The notes under the pieces were generated by a model that was not told where the DNA came from, did no database searches, and worked only from the letters and a program-made list of their open reading frames with translations. A stretch of 42,632 nucleotides of DNA, taken from the IMG/VR virus record IMGVR_UViG_3300049479_000105, positions 1 to 42,632 of that record, one strand, 5' to 3'. Both the position numbers and the translations under genes were made by a program. This document shows, piece after piece, positions 27,597 to 37,872 of this stretch (positions are counted from its first letter, which is position 1; each line of letters begins with the position of its first letter). Origin of the DNA: a virus.

Positions 27597-30500
27597 CCCG
27601 CCGCCTACTGCCCTACGAACACCAGCTGATTGCTGAGCTGGGCATTAGCGAGCAGGAATACCTGAACTTTGTACAGGCCCAATTTGATCACACACGCCTA
27701 CCTGCAGATAAGTTAAATGAACCGCAGAACTGGGAAACAGTTGCAATCGTGCTGACGATTGTTGGCATCCTGTTTCAGGTTGGCGCAGCACTGCTGGCAC
27801 CCAAGCCAGAACTTCCGTCCCAGCAAAATCAGCGCCGTAGACGCGACCAAGCATTTTCCCCGCGCTTTGGATTTAACAGCGCACAGGAGTTAGGCAAGTA
27901 CGGCGATCCTGTCAATCTGGTTTATTGCAACACCGACCAAAACACAACGGGCGGCGTTCGCGTCAACACCTCAATGGTGTGGTCTGCTGTCAGCAGCTTT
28001 GGCTCCAGTCAGTTCATGCAGATGGCTGCAGTGATTGGCGCGTCAAACATTGATCCCACCGGCATTGATGTAGCCCGCACAGCCTTTGGTCAGGCAACCC
28101 TGCGTCAGTTTGGCGCGCAAAAGTATTGGCTGTATTTACGTCAAAACGGGATTCTGCGTTTTAGTGATCAACGTTTCGGCGCTGGCACAGATCCAACGAG
28201 CGTCAACGAACCTGCATCAGCTTTTGTTTACCGTGCTGCCTTAACTGGAGCGCAAAAGGCAGAAGGCTTTAGCCAAGCATTTTCACCGTCCACGATGACA
28301 CGGTGCGGCGTTACAGCGCCAATTCCGATCAATGTTCTCTATCTAGATCGTGACGAAAGAGGCTCATCCAGCCTGCGGGCAGATCTGGGAATTGAACTTA
28401 ACGGACGTGGCGGATACTGGCCCGACAACGTTTTAGATAACTCACGCCCGGTTGTTCCTGTTGGGACTGTATTTACCCTGCGCTTCAAAGGGCTTGCCAG
28501 CAATGGTGCCAGCGATGTACGCCAAGCCGCATCCGAGTTGCGTCGTACTTTGTTGAGCTACATAGACGCGGCAAGCACCTACAAGTTAGGCAGCGCCAAG
28601 TTTCGCGTTAAGGGTCAAATTCAGGACTTGGAGCTGGATAACGATGCGACAACTATTGATCTGGAATGTATCGAGCCTGGTATTTGCCCAGAGGAAGATT
28701 ATGGCACGCTCAACTACAAAGCCAATGAGCGCGAGGCAACAGATGAAATCAAGCGCCTTAATGCAGAAATTGTAGAGCTAAACAGGCTTATTTCGCAGAC
28801 GCCGCCAATTCTTACTGGCTCTGCATCAGCCCGCGCTGGTGAAATCAGCAATCGAATCAATGAAATAAATAACAAGATTGATGAAATTGAAGAGCTGCGT
28901 GATCGCAAATGGACAACGGATGAAATAGAAACAATCGCTGGAGACGATGGCAGTAACTACAACGACGAAACAAGACACTTCGCAAGAAAGGTTGAAGAGG
29001 CTCGTGAGCTTCGCAGAGAATTTCAATCAAAAATTGACGACGAGCTAGACAAAGAACGGGCACGCAGAGATAGAGACAAAATTAGGCAATGGAAAGATAG
29101 TATTCGAGCTATCAACACTAGGCTTAAAAATTTACAAGGAAAATTAGACGAAGCAATACGTCAATACGGCTTCGCGGATGGAGGTAAAGGCCGTAACTTG
29201 CGTCAGGATCGCAAGCGCTTGCTGCGTGAGCAAAACAACCTCAACAAAGAGCTGGCAGAAATCTACGGTGGCACTAGCAACGTTGATCTAGATGCCACAA
29301 ATAGCCGCGCTAGCGGCTGGCAAAATCAAATCAACCAGAAGCAAGCCGAAAAGGCATATTACGAAGCTGTTCTTCGCAACCCGGAGCTGCTGAACGACTT
29401 CTTTAACACCAAATGTTTGGTGAAAATTGAAGAAGCAACTTACGAAACAATTACCCCCTGTCGTGTTGTTGATTTTGCGCTAAAAGCTCGGGTATTCAAG
29501 CGAGTACAAGGGCGGCAAAAGGTCTATGGCGAAGTCACCATGGACAACTACAAGGAGAGCGATAACGGTTACAAACTGCGCTCCATGTTCTTCTGGGTCT
29601 GGTATCGCCGCACTGGCAATGACTGGACTCGCGTACCACGCATCTTTGTTGTCCGCCGTGGCGCAGACGTAGACAACTTCATCTCGCTCAAATTCATCGC
29701 AGATGACAACACCGGAAACTGGCAATTCAAGTTTGAGCCGATTGCTGAAACTGCTGCCGAAATGCGCCAGTACGGCTTCACTGATTTTGCCTACATCGAA
29801 AACGCCGGCAACGTTCAAACCATCAGCGGACCTGCAGGCGGTACGTTTACCTTCACCGGCAAACTACGCAACCGCGATGGACTGCTGGCACCAATTAACC
29901 GCAACCCGTCTGAACTTGACGAATGGGGCCTGTTCTCCATGCGCTCAGATACGCAGTTGAACTTCAGCTTTGATAACGGTCCAGAGCTTGAAATTAAAGC
30001 TGTCACCGAACAATCAACCGAGGCGTTCAGTAATTACCCGCAGCTGTACAACAACCTGACAATGCTGGGCTTCAACGTCTACAGCGGTCAAGGCGTACAG
30101 GATCTGCGTTCTATGAGCGTCTTCGTCAACAAAGGTCGCCTAGTGCGCCGCCTCAATGACGACGGCACCTACAGCGCAAATCCGGACATCGCCTCCAGTT
30201 TTGCACCCGAAATCTTCCTAGACACCATTCTCGATAACGTTGACGGCATCGGACAGTACGCCAAGATCGAAGGAATCGACCTGCCCGCACTGGCACTGGC
30301 TAAGCGTTTCTGCCAGCGCAACAACCTGTTCTTTGATGGTGTAATTGCTGAGCCGACTGCCTGGCGTCAATTCTGGGCAGAAGTTGCACCGTACAGCCTG
30401 CTGGAACTTGGCCGGATTGGCGGCAAGGAAACCCTTATTCCTGCAGTGCCCTGCGACAACGCCGGCAACATCACCCGCACGGTGCCAATCCGCGCCATGT

Positions 30501-31201
30501 TTACCGCCGGCAACATCCTTGAGGATTCCTACAAGGAAGAATTTATTGACTACGGCAGCAGTGTTCAGGATCTAATTGCCACGGTGATTTATCGCAACAC
30601 CGAACGCGACGGTGTGTTCCCGCGTAATGCCAGCGTGGATGTAAGTCTTGTTGGCGTGACTGAAGCAACCGCAATCCGCCAAACGTTTGACCTGTCGCAA
30701 TACGTCACCAACAGAAGCCAAGCGATCATGTACGCCAAGTTGCTATGTCAGCAGCGCCGCAATATCCGCCGCAATATCGAGTTCAAAACCTTCCCAACCG
30801 ACAGCCCGCTGTCCCCTGGCGCTTACATCTACGTTGACGCCGGCTTGCAGGAATGGCAGGGCATTTACAGCGGACAGGTTGAATCGGGTGGCGCGTTAAA
30901 CATCCCGCTGGCAGACACCATCCCCAACGGCAGCTACAGCGTGTTGCTTTACAAGGATGGTCAAAGCGTCATCACCACAACCGCCAGCATCAGCTCCAAC
31001 GTGGCCAGCTCACTTGCCGGTTACGAAGGCTGGCTATTTGTGCTTGGAACACCTGCCAAGGCAAAGCGCACCTTCCGCGTGGTTGAAGTCCAGATGGATG
31101 AGGAAGGCGAAGTCAGCGTGCGGGCTGTGGAGCATCCCTGTGATAACTCCGGCCAGAGCCTGATTGCTGACTTTAGCGACGGGCTATTTGTCATCCGCTA
31201 G
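27593..31201 (+). CDS. tail tip / host-specificity protein (J-like)
   Basis: 1202-residue central tail-tip protein. Residues 46-69 are a hydrophobic helix (WETVAIVLTIVGILFQVGAA), reminiscent of the separate tail assembly protein I in lambda, here at the N-terminus of the same chain. Beta-rich hub domains follow, for example TAFGQATLRQFGAQKYWLYL. Residues ~379-600 are a charged coiled-coil insertion encoded by AT-rich DNA (28730-29390). The C-terminal ~550 residues look like tail-hub and fibronectin-type beta domains. It should form the tip that receives the fibres. Coupled to the NlpC-like gene by ATGA. Confidence 0.8.
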   Translation: MTRRLLPYEHQLIAELGISEQEYLNFVQAQFDHTRLPADKLNEPQNWETVAIVLTIVGILFQVGAALLAPKPELPSQQNQRRRRDQAFSPRFGFNSAQELGKYGDPVNLVYCNTDQNTTGGVRVNTSMVWSAVSSFGSSQFMQMAAVIGASNIDPTGIDVARTAFGQATLRQFGAQKYWLYLRQNGILRFSDQRFGAGTDPTSVNEPASAFVYRAALTGAQKAEGFSQAFSPSTMTRCGVTAPIPINVLYLDRDERGSSSLRADLGIELNGRGGYWPDNVLDNSRPVVPVGTVFTLRFKGLASNGASDVRQAASELRRTLLSYIDAASTYKLGSAKFRVKGQIQDLELDNDATTIDLECIEPGICPEEDYGTLNYKANEREATDEIKRLNAEIVELNRLISQTPPILTGSASARAGEISNRINEINNKIDEIEELRDRKWTTDEIETIAGDDGSNYNDETRHFARKVEEARELRREFQSKIDDELDKERARRDRDKIRQWKDSIRAINTRLKNLQGKLDEAIRQYGFADGGKGRNLRQDRKRLLREQNNLNKELAEIYGGTSNVDLDATNSRASGWQNQINQKQAEKAYYEAVLRNPELLNDFFNTKCLVKIEEATYETITPCRVVDFALKARVFKRVQGRQKVYGEVTMDNYKESDNGYKLRSMFFWVWYRRTGNDWTRVPRIFVVRRGADVDNFISLKFIADDNTGNWQFKFEPIAETAAEMRQYGFTDFAYIENAGNVQTISGPAGGTFTFTGKLRNRDGLLAPINRNPSELDEWGLFSMRSDTQLNFSFDNGPELEIKAVTEQSTEAFSNYPQLYNNLTMLGFNVYSGQGVQDLRSMSVFVNKGRLVRRLNDDGTYSANPDIASSFAPEIFLDTILDNVDGIGQYAKIEGIDLPALALAKRFCQRNNLFFDGVIAEPTAWRQFWAEVAPYSLLELGRIGGKETLIPAVPCDNAGNITRTVPIRAMFTAGNILEDSYKEEFIDYGSSVQDLIATVIYRNTERDGVFPRNASVDVSLVGVTEATAIRQTFDLSQYVTNRSQAIMYAKLLCQQRRNIRRNIEFKTFPTDSPLSPGAYIYVDAGLQEWQGIYSGQVESGGALNIPLADTIPNGSYSVLLYKDGQSVITTTASISSNVASSLAGYEGWLFVLGTPAKAKRTFRVVEVQMDEEGEVSVRAVEHPCDNSGQSLIADFSDGLFVIR

Positions 31202-31227
31202 CCTGAAACTACGCATAACACGGTCTG

Positions 31228-31665
31228 ATGGGCTTCTATACAGGTCGCTCCGGTTCCTTGGTGGTGGACGGGAAGCCTGTCGCCAAGATTCGTGATTGGT
31301 CGCTTGATACGACGGTTGAACTGATCAGTACCAACACCGTCGATAGCACCAGCAACACGTTTGTCCCTGGCATCAAAAGCGCCACCGGCAGCGCCACGCT
31401 GGTGTACTACAGGCTTGAGGCTGGTGAGTCTGCCACCTACAGCCAGTTCACGGCATTACTGGGCAAGATCCAAAAGGTTGGCGCGGTTGCCGAATCTGAC
31501 CGCGTGCTGATGGAACTGAAAGTCGGCACCAACACCAACGACAACATCCAGTTTTACGCCTACATCACATCGGCGCAGGTTGCGGTATCAACTGGTGAGC
31601 TGACTTCGGTGCCAATTCAATTTACGGTTGACGGCGACTTTATTGCTGGAGGCGTAATCGAATGA
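31228..31665 (+). CDS. tail protein with tube-like fold, 145 aa
   Basis: MGFYTGRSGSLVVDGKPVAK, then IRDWSLDTTVELISTNTVDS, then GSATLVYY and an end of type SVPIQFTVDGDF. The order of strands and the R-D-W-S-x-x-x-x-x-E pattern parallel the core of the major tail protein at 21677, so it is probably a second tube-fold protein, perhaps building a distal ring. It is linked to the next gene by ATGA. No membrane segment. Confidence 0.65.
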   Translation: MGFYTGRSGSLVVDGKPVAKIRDWSLDTTVELISTNTVDSTSNTFVPGIKSATGSATLVYYRLEAGESATYSQFTALLGKIQKVGAVAESDRVLMELKVGTNTNDNIQFYAYITSAQVAVSTGELTSVPIQFTVDGDFIAGGVIE

Positions 31666-32537
31666 CGGTATTTCTAGGCGTTCATGGTTCCGTAAAACTG
31701 CGTCGCAATACAGGCGTCATTCCGATTGAGGTTGCAGACAGTATTGACCCAGCGGATGTAAACACCAGCCTTAATCGCATCGGTTTTGATACATCCCTAG
31801 ACAATATCCTTACCGGCGACCGCGTAGACATTGCGACCACCGACGTGCGCGGCTTGGAGTGTTTTGCCAGCAGTGCATGGGCGTCAGGCGTGGTGGAGCC
31901 TTCGATTTCGGCTTACGTCAACGTCAACAACGCAGGTGGTCTGCGCTTTTTTACCACTTTTTCCGATGCGGTCAATAACAACAGATCTGCTGAGCTGACA
32001 ACTTACGCCTTCACTGGTGCGCCGCTGCCGATTACTTACACAATCCGAGACGTTAATTACAACACGCTCGGCAACGTAACCAGCTATCAGCTCAATACCG
32101 ACCGCGAGGCGCTTGACGCAACAACACTAAGCGATAAGTTTCGCAGCCAATTTGCAGCAGGACTGATCAGCGGCAGTGGAACGATTGACTGCCTGTTTGA
32201 TTACACCACTAACGGCGAAAAAGAAACGCCCTTGGTGATGCTGCAGTTGATCCAGCGTCTTGATATCGGCAGTGAATTTGAGTGTGCGTTTTATCTAACC
32301 GACTCGGAAATTACGCCTGAAACAGAAACGATCTTTTATCAAGCGACCGCGATGGTTACGCGGGCTGGCGTTACGGTCAACACGACTGACACGATCCAGT
32401 GCGCGATTGATTTTGTAACCACGGGCGAAATTCGGTTGCTGGTGGGACGCCCCGCTGATTACATCCTCAAGGAAGACAACGACCGTATTCAACTGGAGCA
32501 GTCTCTCAACTTCCTGCTACAGGAAACGACTGATTAA
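31662..32537 (+). CDS. tail protein, 291 aa
   Basis: Beta-rich virion-type protein (MTVFLGVHGSVKLRRNTGVI, then YTIRDVNYNTLGNVTSYQLN, then AAGLISGSGTIDCLFDYTTN). The V-T-S-Y-Q-L-N-T-D-R segment and the ISGSGTIDCLFD segment resemble tube-fold proteins, so it may be a larger partner of the 145-residue protein before it. The final 35 residues (DRIQLEQSLNFLLQETTD) are helical. It precedes the tail fibre gene. Exact role unknown. Confidence 0.62.
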   Translation: MTVFLGVHGSVKLRRNTGVIPIEVADSIDPADVNTSLNRIGFDTSLDNILTGDRVDIATTDVRGLECFASSAWASGVVEPSISAYVNVNNAGGLRFFTTFSDAVNNNRSAELTTYAFTGAPLPITYTIRDVNYNTLGNVTSYQLNTDREALDATTLSDKFRSQFAAGLISGSGTIDCLFDYTTNGEKETPLVMLQLIQRLDIGSEFECAFYLTDSEITPETETIFYQATAMVTRAGVTVNTTDTIQCAIDFVTTGEIRLLVGRPADYILKEDNDRIQLEQSLNFLLQETTD

Positions 32538-32540
32538 ACT
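32535..32540 (+). promoter_or_regulatory. -10 element TAAACT before tail fibre
   Basis: 39 nt before the TTG start at 32574; a GGAGG follows at about 32562-32566. Confidence 0.4.
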
Positions 32541-32573
32541 GACTTTACGGCTGCAGGCACCGGAGGCTTTACC

Positions 32574-35435
32574 TTGTCCGACCAACGCATTACGCAGTTA
32601 CCTGCCCTCCCGGCTGCGTCTGCGGCGGCCACCGACGTATTGCCTGTTGCCGACGTATCGGCTAGTCAGACCAAAAAGATCACGGTCAAGGATCTGGTAG
32701 ATGCCGGTCTCGACCTTGTAGATGCCAGCAGCATTGATCTCGACAAGCTGGATCAGTCCAGCACCACCAAGATCGGCGCTACTGCCCTTGCTTCTGGCGC
32801 TGTCACTGCAGCCAAGCTTGCGGCTGATTCCAGCATTGCGGTTGATACCACCGCTCCTGTTAGCGACAACTTTGAGGGTCGCGGCTACTACAACAGCAGC
32901 ACTGGCATCTTGAAGGTTTATGCGGCTGGTGCCTACGCCGACGTAAACGCGACGATTGCCAACGACGCAGTTACCACCGCCAAGATCCTTGATGGCGCTG
33001 TAACGACTGCCAAGGTCAGCAGCCTTGATACGGCAGCACTAGCCAACGGTGCAGTCACCTACGCCAAGATCCAAGACGTTTCCGCTACGGACAAACTGCT
33101 GGGTCGCAGCAGCGCAGGATCCGGCGACGTAGAAGAAATCACCTGCACTGCAGCGGGTCGGGCACTGCTTGACGATGCTGACGCTGCAGCACAACGCGCC
33201 ACGCTGGGCCTTGGAACACTCGCCACACAATCCGGCACCTTCAGCGGCACCTTCAGCGGCACCAGTTCCGGCACCAACACGGGCGACCAGACAATCACGC
33301 TGACCGGCGACGTTACCGGCTCTGGCACTGGATCGTTTGCCGCCACCATCGCAAGCGCAGCAGTCACCGAAGCCAAGCTTGCTAGCAACGCGGTTTCTAC
33401 TGCCAAGATCGTTGACGACGCCGTAACCGCCGCAAAACTGGCGGACAACAGCGCAATCATCGTCAGCAATGCCACCCCGAGCGGCTCTGGCGCATTTACG
33501 GGTCAGCAGTGGCTGAACACTGCAACAGGGCTTGAGTACACCTGGACCGGCAGCGCATGGCAACGTCAGGCAGCGGTCAACACCATCACCGTTACCGACG
33601 CCTCCCCACTGGCGTTCTCGGTTTCGTACCCGGATAACTTCAGTGCCAACGTTGACGTAACACTCGATACTCAAGCTGCCAACCGCGTCTGGGCTGGACC
33701 GACCACCGGAGCTGATGCTGCGCCTAGCTTCCGCGCACTTGTTCCCGCTGATCTACCTGACGCAACTGCCAGCACAAAAGGCGTCATCCAACCTGGCACG
33801 GGCCTATCGGTTAGCAGCGGCACCCTGAATCACAGCAACAGTGTTGCCACTGGCACTTACACAAAAGTCACGGTTGACGCGCAGGGTCACGTCAGTGCCG
33901 GCACCACGCTGAGCGCCTCTGATATCCCAAGCCTTGACGCCAGCAAGATCACAACTGGCACCTTTGCCACGGCATTGGTTGCTAATGACGCGATCACTGG
34001 CGCGAAGCTGTCGGACTATTCCACCGCGCAGATTGGTGAGGCGCTGCCAACGGCTGACTTTATCGGTCAGTTGTTCTTCAATCCGCTTGATAAAAACATC
34101 TACCTCTGGGACGGTAACGTTTGGCAGCCGGTCGGTGTTTCGCTGGGTGAGCTGGTATTTGCCGGCACCTATGACGCCAACCTGAACGAGGTTGTTACCA
34201 CCACAACGGTCGGCGCTGCTGTCGGTCTGGTGGCCGGTGATCCGCTGCCTGCTGCATCTAGCACGCTCACCTCTTATTACGTGGTGGTTGCCGAGGCTGG
34301 TACGGGTGTGGCGCCTGCACCTGCTGTTGCACTGGCACCGCCTGACATCATCCTTTGCGATGGCGCCAGCTGGACTGAAATTGACGTGTCCAGCACGTAT
34401 GTGGCGCAGACCGCTGCAAACGTTGGCTTTACACCTGCAGGCACGATTGCTGCCACCAATGTTCAAACCGCGATTGAGGAGGTTGCCACTGAGGCAGCTA
34501 ACGCCACAAACCTGACAAGCGGCACCGTTGCTGTTGGCCGTGGTGGCACTGGCGTCACCTCTTACACCAAGGGTGATCTGCTGGCGGCATCAGCTAGCAC
34601 CACGCTTAACAAGCTTGGCGTTGGCACCAACGGTCAGGTATTGCGTGCGAACAGTGCAACCGCAACTGGTTTGGAATGGGGCGCTGACTTTGTTGGCACT
34701 GTCACCAGCGTTTCAGGCTCTGGCGCAATCAGCGTTGCCAACGGAACCACCACCCCGGCAATCAGTGTTGCCTCTGCTAGCACCTCCGTTGTCGGTGTTG
34801 TTCAGCTCAGTGATTCGACTAGCACCACCAGTTCCGTTCTGGCGGCGACTTCTACAGCGGTTAAGGCTGCCTATGACCTTGCGGATGCTGCACTGCCTAA
34901 AGCGGGTGGCACGGTAACTGGCAACATCAACCTTGATACCAACGTCAGCTTGGTATTTGAAGGAACGACTGCTGATGCTTTTGAGACCACGCTGAGCGCC
35001 ACCGATCCAACGGCTGACCGCACCATCAGTCTGCCTAATGCTTCTGGAACAGTTGCGCTTACTAGCGACCTAAGTGCTTATGCGGCACTGGATACGGCGC
35101 AGACTTGGACAAAGGGCCAGCGCGGTGAAATTACTGCCCTAACCGATGGGGCGACGATTACCGCTGATTTTGCTGACTCCAATAACTTCAGCGTCACGCT
35201 CGGTGGATCGAGAACCTTGGCAAACCCGAGTAATCTCACCGCAGGTCAATCGGGCTGCATTTGGATCACGCAGGATGGCACCGGCTCCCGGACATTGGCT
35301 TACGGCAGCTACTGGGACTTCACCGGAGGAACCGCACCGACGCTAACGACAACTGCTGGAGCGGTTGATTGTTTGGTGTATGCGGTGCAAAGTAGCACCA
35401 AGATCACTGCCACCCTGATCACCAACCTGAGCTGA
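32574..35435 (+). CDS. tail fibre protein
   Basis: 953-residue Ala/Thr/Ser-rich fibre. It starts at TTG 32574, 7 nt after GGAGG. N-terminal MSDQRITQLPALPAASAAAT is a common fibre attachment segment. Then come repeats of the type A-V-T-x-A-K-L (at ~75, 140, 265, 285 and later), T-G-D-Q-T-I-T-L-T-G-D-V-T-G-S-G, and VGRGGTGVTSYTKGDLL. The C-terminal part (QTWTKGQRGEITALTDGATI) resembles receptor-proximal fibre domains. A 12-bp tandem repeat (GGCACCTTCAGC, twice exact, 33234-33257) may vary in number. It should recognise the cell surface. Confidence 0.85.
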   Translation: MSDQRITQLPALPAASAAATDVLPVADVSASQTKKITVKDLVDAGLDLVDASSIDLDKLDQSSTTKIGATALASGAVTAAKLAADSSIAVDTTAPVSDNFEGRGYYNSSTGILKVYAAGAYADVNATIANDAVTTAKILDGAVTTAKVSSLDTAALANGAVTYAKIQDVSATDKLLGRSSAGSGDVEEITCTAAGRALLDDADAAAQRATLGLGTLATQSGTFSGTFSGTSSGTNTGDQTITLTGDVTGSGTGSFAATIASAAVTEAKLASNAVSTAKIVDDAVTAAKLADNSAIIVSNATPSGSGAFTGQQWLNTATGLEYTWTGSAWQRQAAVNTITVTDASPLAFSVSYPDNFSANVDVTLDTQAANRVWAGPTTGADAAPSFRALVPADLPDATASTKGVIQPGTGLSVSSGTLNHSNSVATGTYTKVTVDAQGHVSAGTTLSASDIPSLDASKITTGTFATALVANDAITGAKLSDYSTAQIGEALPTADFIGQLFFNPLDKNIYLWDGNVWQPVGVSLGELVFAGTYDANLNEVVTTTTVGAAVGLVAGDPLPAASSTLTSYYVVVAEAGTGVAPAPAVALAPPDIILCDGASWTEIDVSSTYVAQTAANVGFTPAGTIAATNVQTAIEEVATEAANATNLTSGTVAVGRGGTGVTSYTKGDLLAASASTTLNKLGVGTNGQVLRANSATATGLEWGADFVGTVTSVSGSGAISVANGTTTPAISVASASTSVVGVVQLSDSTSTTSSVLAATSTAVKAAYDLADAALPKAGGTVTGNINLDTNVSLVFEGTTADAFETTLSATDPTADRTISLPNASGTVALTSDLSAYAALDTAQTWTKGQRGEITALTDGATITADFADSNNFSVTLGGSRTLANPSNLTAGQSGCIWITQDGTGSRTLAYGSYWDFTGGTAPTLTTTAGAVDCLVYAVQSSTKITATLITNLS

Positions 35436-35439
35436 GCTA

Positions 35440-37860
35440 ATGATTCCCGGAAGCGCTAATCCTCTCCTGCTTGCTACTGCTGCAGCCGGAGGATATTCCA
35501 TTAGCAGAAGCGTTCGTTTCAACAGTAGCGACAGTGCCTACTTGTCCAGAACCCCCGCATCAGCCGGCAACCGCAAGACGTGGACCTGGGCGGGGTGGGT
35601 GAAGAGGAGCAAGTTGGGAACCCTGCAGGGATTGTTCACAAGTTCCGTATCCGGCGGGACAGACACAAACTCTTTTGATGTAAACCTGAGTTCATCAGAC
35701 ACAATATCAATCGTCGGCTATAATACTGCATGGCGAGTGACATCTCAGGTATTTAGAGACGTTTCTGCCTGGTATCACATTGTTGTGTCTGTAGATACAA
35801 CAAGTCCTACGGCTGACAACCGTATTCGTTTATACGTGAACGGCTCTGAAGTCACGACGTTTGCAACTAAGAACAACCCGACTCAGAACGCCGACCTTGG
35901 CATTAATGATACGGCTCAGCACAGCATTGGCTCTCAGCAGCCGTATTCCGGCGGTCGCGAACTAGATGCGTACCTGGCCGACCTGCACTTCTGCGATGGC
36001 ACCGCTTACGACGCATCGGCATTCGGTGAGTTCTCCGCCACCACCGGCGTGTGGATGCCTAAGCAGTTTGCTGGTAGCTACGGCTCGCAAGGCTGGAAGC
36101 TTTCGTTTTCCGATAACAGCACCGCCGCCGCATTAGGGACGGACACTAGTGGGAATGGGAATACGTGGACTGTCAATAACATTTCTGTGGCTTCTGGTGC
36201 AGGCAACGACAGCCTCGTAGACGTTCCCACTAATGGCAGCGAGGTTGATACGGGAAGTGGGGGGCAGGTGCGGGGGAACTATTGCACTTGGAATCCGCTG
36301 AAAATCAATACAAATGGGTCTCTCGCTAACGGCAACCTTGATTGGTCTTCTTCGTCGTCCGGCGGCTTAACGGTTGGCACTATTGGCGTATCAAGCGGCA
36401 AGTGGTACTGGGAAGTTACTATTAACTCTGGCACTAACTGCGGTGTTGGAGTCTTTGATCCGTCCGCAGCATTGACTACCTACAGCAGTGATTCCGCCAA
36501 GGGAATTGGCTACTACGGGAGCAGCGGCGGCATCTTTTATTCTGGTGGCAGCACAAGCTACGGCAACACGTTTACGACGGGCGACACCATAGGTGTTGCG
36601 TTAGATCTAGATAACGGGAAGATCTACTTCTCCAAGAACGGCACCTGGCAGAACAGCGGCAATCCAGCTACACAAACTAACCCAGCCCGTACTGGGTTGT
36701 CTGGTACTTATGCACCAGAAATTGATGCCGGCGCTTCCAGTGCTCATTCGGCTTCGCTTAACGCAGGCGCTCGTAGTTTCGCCTACACCGCCCCCACCGG
36801 CTTCAAGGCGCTCAATACCAGTTCGTTACCGGCCCCAGTAATCACGAAGCCTTCGACGGTGATGGATGTGAAGCTCTACACGGGTAATGGCAGCACGCAG
36901 ACGATCTCGGGGCTGGGGTTCTCGCCGGATTTGGTGTGGATCAAAAAGCGCAGTGCTGCTGGTCACGGCCCCTGGTATGACGTGCTGCGCGGCACTGGAA
37001 AAGCAATTACATCGAGTCTTACAAATTCTGAGTACACAGCAGGCTCAACTCAAGAATTGACAGCGTTCAATTCTGATGGCTTCAGTCTTGGCACTGACTA
37101 CAACTTCGACGTAAACACTTCCAGTCAGACTTTTGTCGCCTGGGCCTGGGACGCCGGCACGAGCAACGCAACCAACACCAGCGGCACAATCAGCAGCACC
37201 GTCCGCGCCAACATCTCGGCGGGGTTCTCGATTGTTAGTTATACAGGAACAGGCTCTAACGCCACGGTGGGACATGGCTTGGGTGTGGCGCCGCAAATGG
37301 TCATTATTAAGCGACGTAGTGGGGCAAATGATTGGATTGTCGGGCACACAGCACTAGGGGGGTGGGGTTATTTCCTTTACTTAAACCTTACGAACGCTAA
37401 GGATGGTCCTTACTCGACGATTTTCCAAAGCACTGCGCCAACATCCAGTGTTTTCTCGCTCGGCAATAGCACTTATGTGAATGGTTCCTCGGAAACTTAC
37501 GTCGCTTACTGCTTCGCCCCAGTAGCCGGCTTTAGCGCGTTCGGCAGCTACACCGGCAACGGCAGCACGGATGGGCCGTTTGTTTATACCGGGTTTAGGC
37601 CGAGGTGGGTTCTGATTAAAGAATCCAGTGCTTCAGGTAACAATTGGAATATCTGGGATGCTGCTCGTGATGACTACAACGCAACAACCAAGCAGCTAAA
37701 AGCGTCCTCTTCAGATGCAGAGGCGACGAACACCTTCGCCGACTTCAACTCAAATGGTTTCAAGATACGAGTTTCGACAAGCGGCATTAACACTTCTTCT
37801 GCCACCTACATCTACGCCGCCTTCGCTGAATCGCCCTTCCAATACGCCCGCGCACGCTAG
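35440..37860 (+). CDS. LamG/SPRY-domain tail appendage protein
   Basis: 806-residue virion protein beginning MIPGSANPLLLATAAAGGYS. Residues ~20-190 form a LamG/concanavalin-like domain (KTWTWAGWVKRSKLGTLQGL, later IRLYVNGSEVTTFATKNNPT). Residues ~310-410 form a SPRY domain (SSGKWYWEVTINSGTNCGVG, later TIGVALDLDNGKIYFSKNGT). The last ~330 residues carry repeated DUF7483-type units (YTGNGSTQTISGLGFSPDLV; ASYTGNGS...GFRPRWVLIKES). All are binding modules without catalytic signature, suggesting adhesion to host glycans or proteins. SPRY tail proteins are known from cyanophage and pelagiphage genomes. It follows the fibre gene by 4 nt. Confidence 0.82.
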   Translation: MIPGSANPLLLATAAAGGYSISRSVRFNSSDSAYLSRTPASAGNRKTWTWAGWVKRSKLGTLQGLFTSSVSGGTDTNSFDVNLSSSDTISIVGYNTAWRVTSQVFRDVSAWYHIVVSVDTTSPTADNRIRLYVNGSEVTTFATKNNPTQNADLGINDTAQHSIGSQQPYSGGRELDAYLADLHFCDGTAYDASAFGEFSATTGVWMPKQFAGSYGSQGWKLSFSDNSTAAALGTDTSGNGNTWTVNNISVASGAGNDSLVDVPTNGSEVDTGSGGQVRGNYCTWNPLKINTNGSLANGNLDWSSSSSGGLTVGTIGVSSGKWYWEVTINSGTNCGVGVFDPSAALTTYSSDSAKGIGYYGSSGGIFYSGGSTSYGNTFTTGDTIGVALDLDNGKIYFSKNGTWQNSGNPATQTNPARTGLSGTYAPEIDAGASSAHSASLNAGARSFAYTAPTGFKALNTSSLPAPVITKPSTVMDVKLYTGNGSTQTISGLGFSPDLVWIKKRSAAGHGPWYDVLRGTGKAITSSLTNSEYTAGSTQELTAFNSDGFSLGTDYNFDVNTSSQTFVAWAWDAGTSNATNTSGTISSTVRANISAGFSIVSYTGTGSNATVGHGLGVAPQMVIIKRRSGANDWIVGHTALGGWGYFLYLNLTNAKDGPYSTIFQSTAPTSSVFSLGNSTYVNGSSETYVAYCFAPVAGFSAFGSYTGNGSTDGPFVYTGFRPRWVLIKESSASGNNWNIWDAARDDYNATTKQLKASSSDAEATNTFADFNSNGFKIRVSTSGINTSSATYIYAAFAESPFQYARAR

Positions 37861-37872
37861 TAGTGAACAAGG

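Noticed and set aside
37861-37872. terminator between the tail appendage and integrase genes
   Set aside because: Only 12 nt without a stem or T tract.
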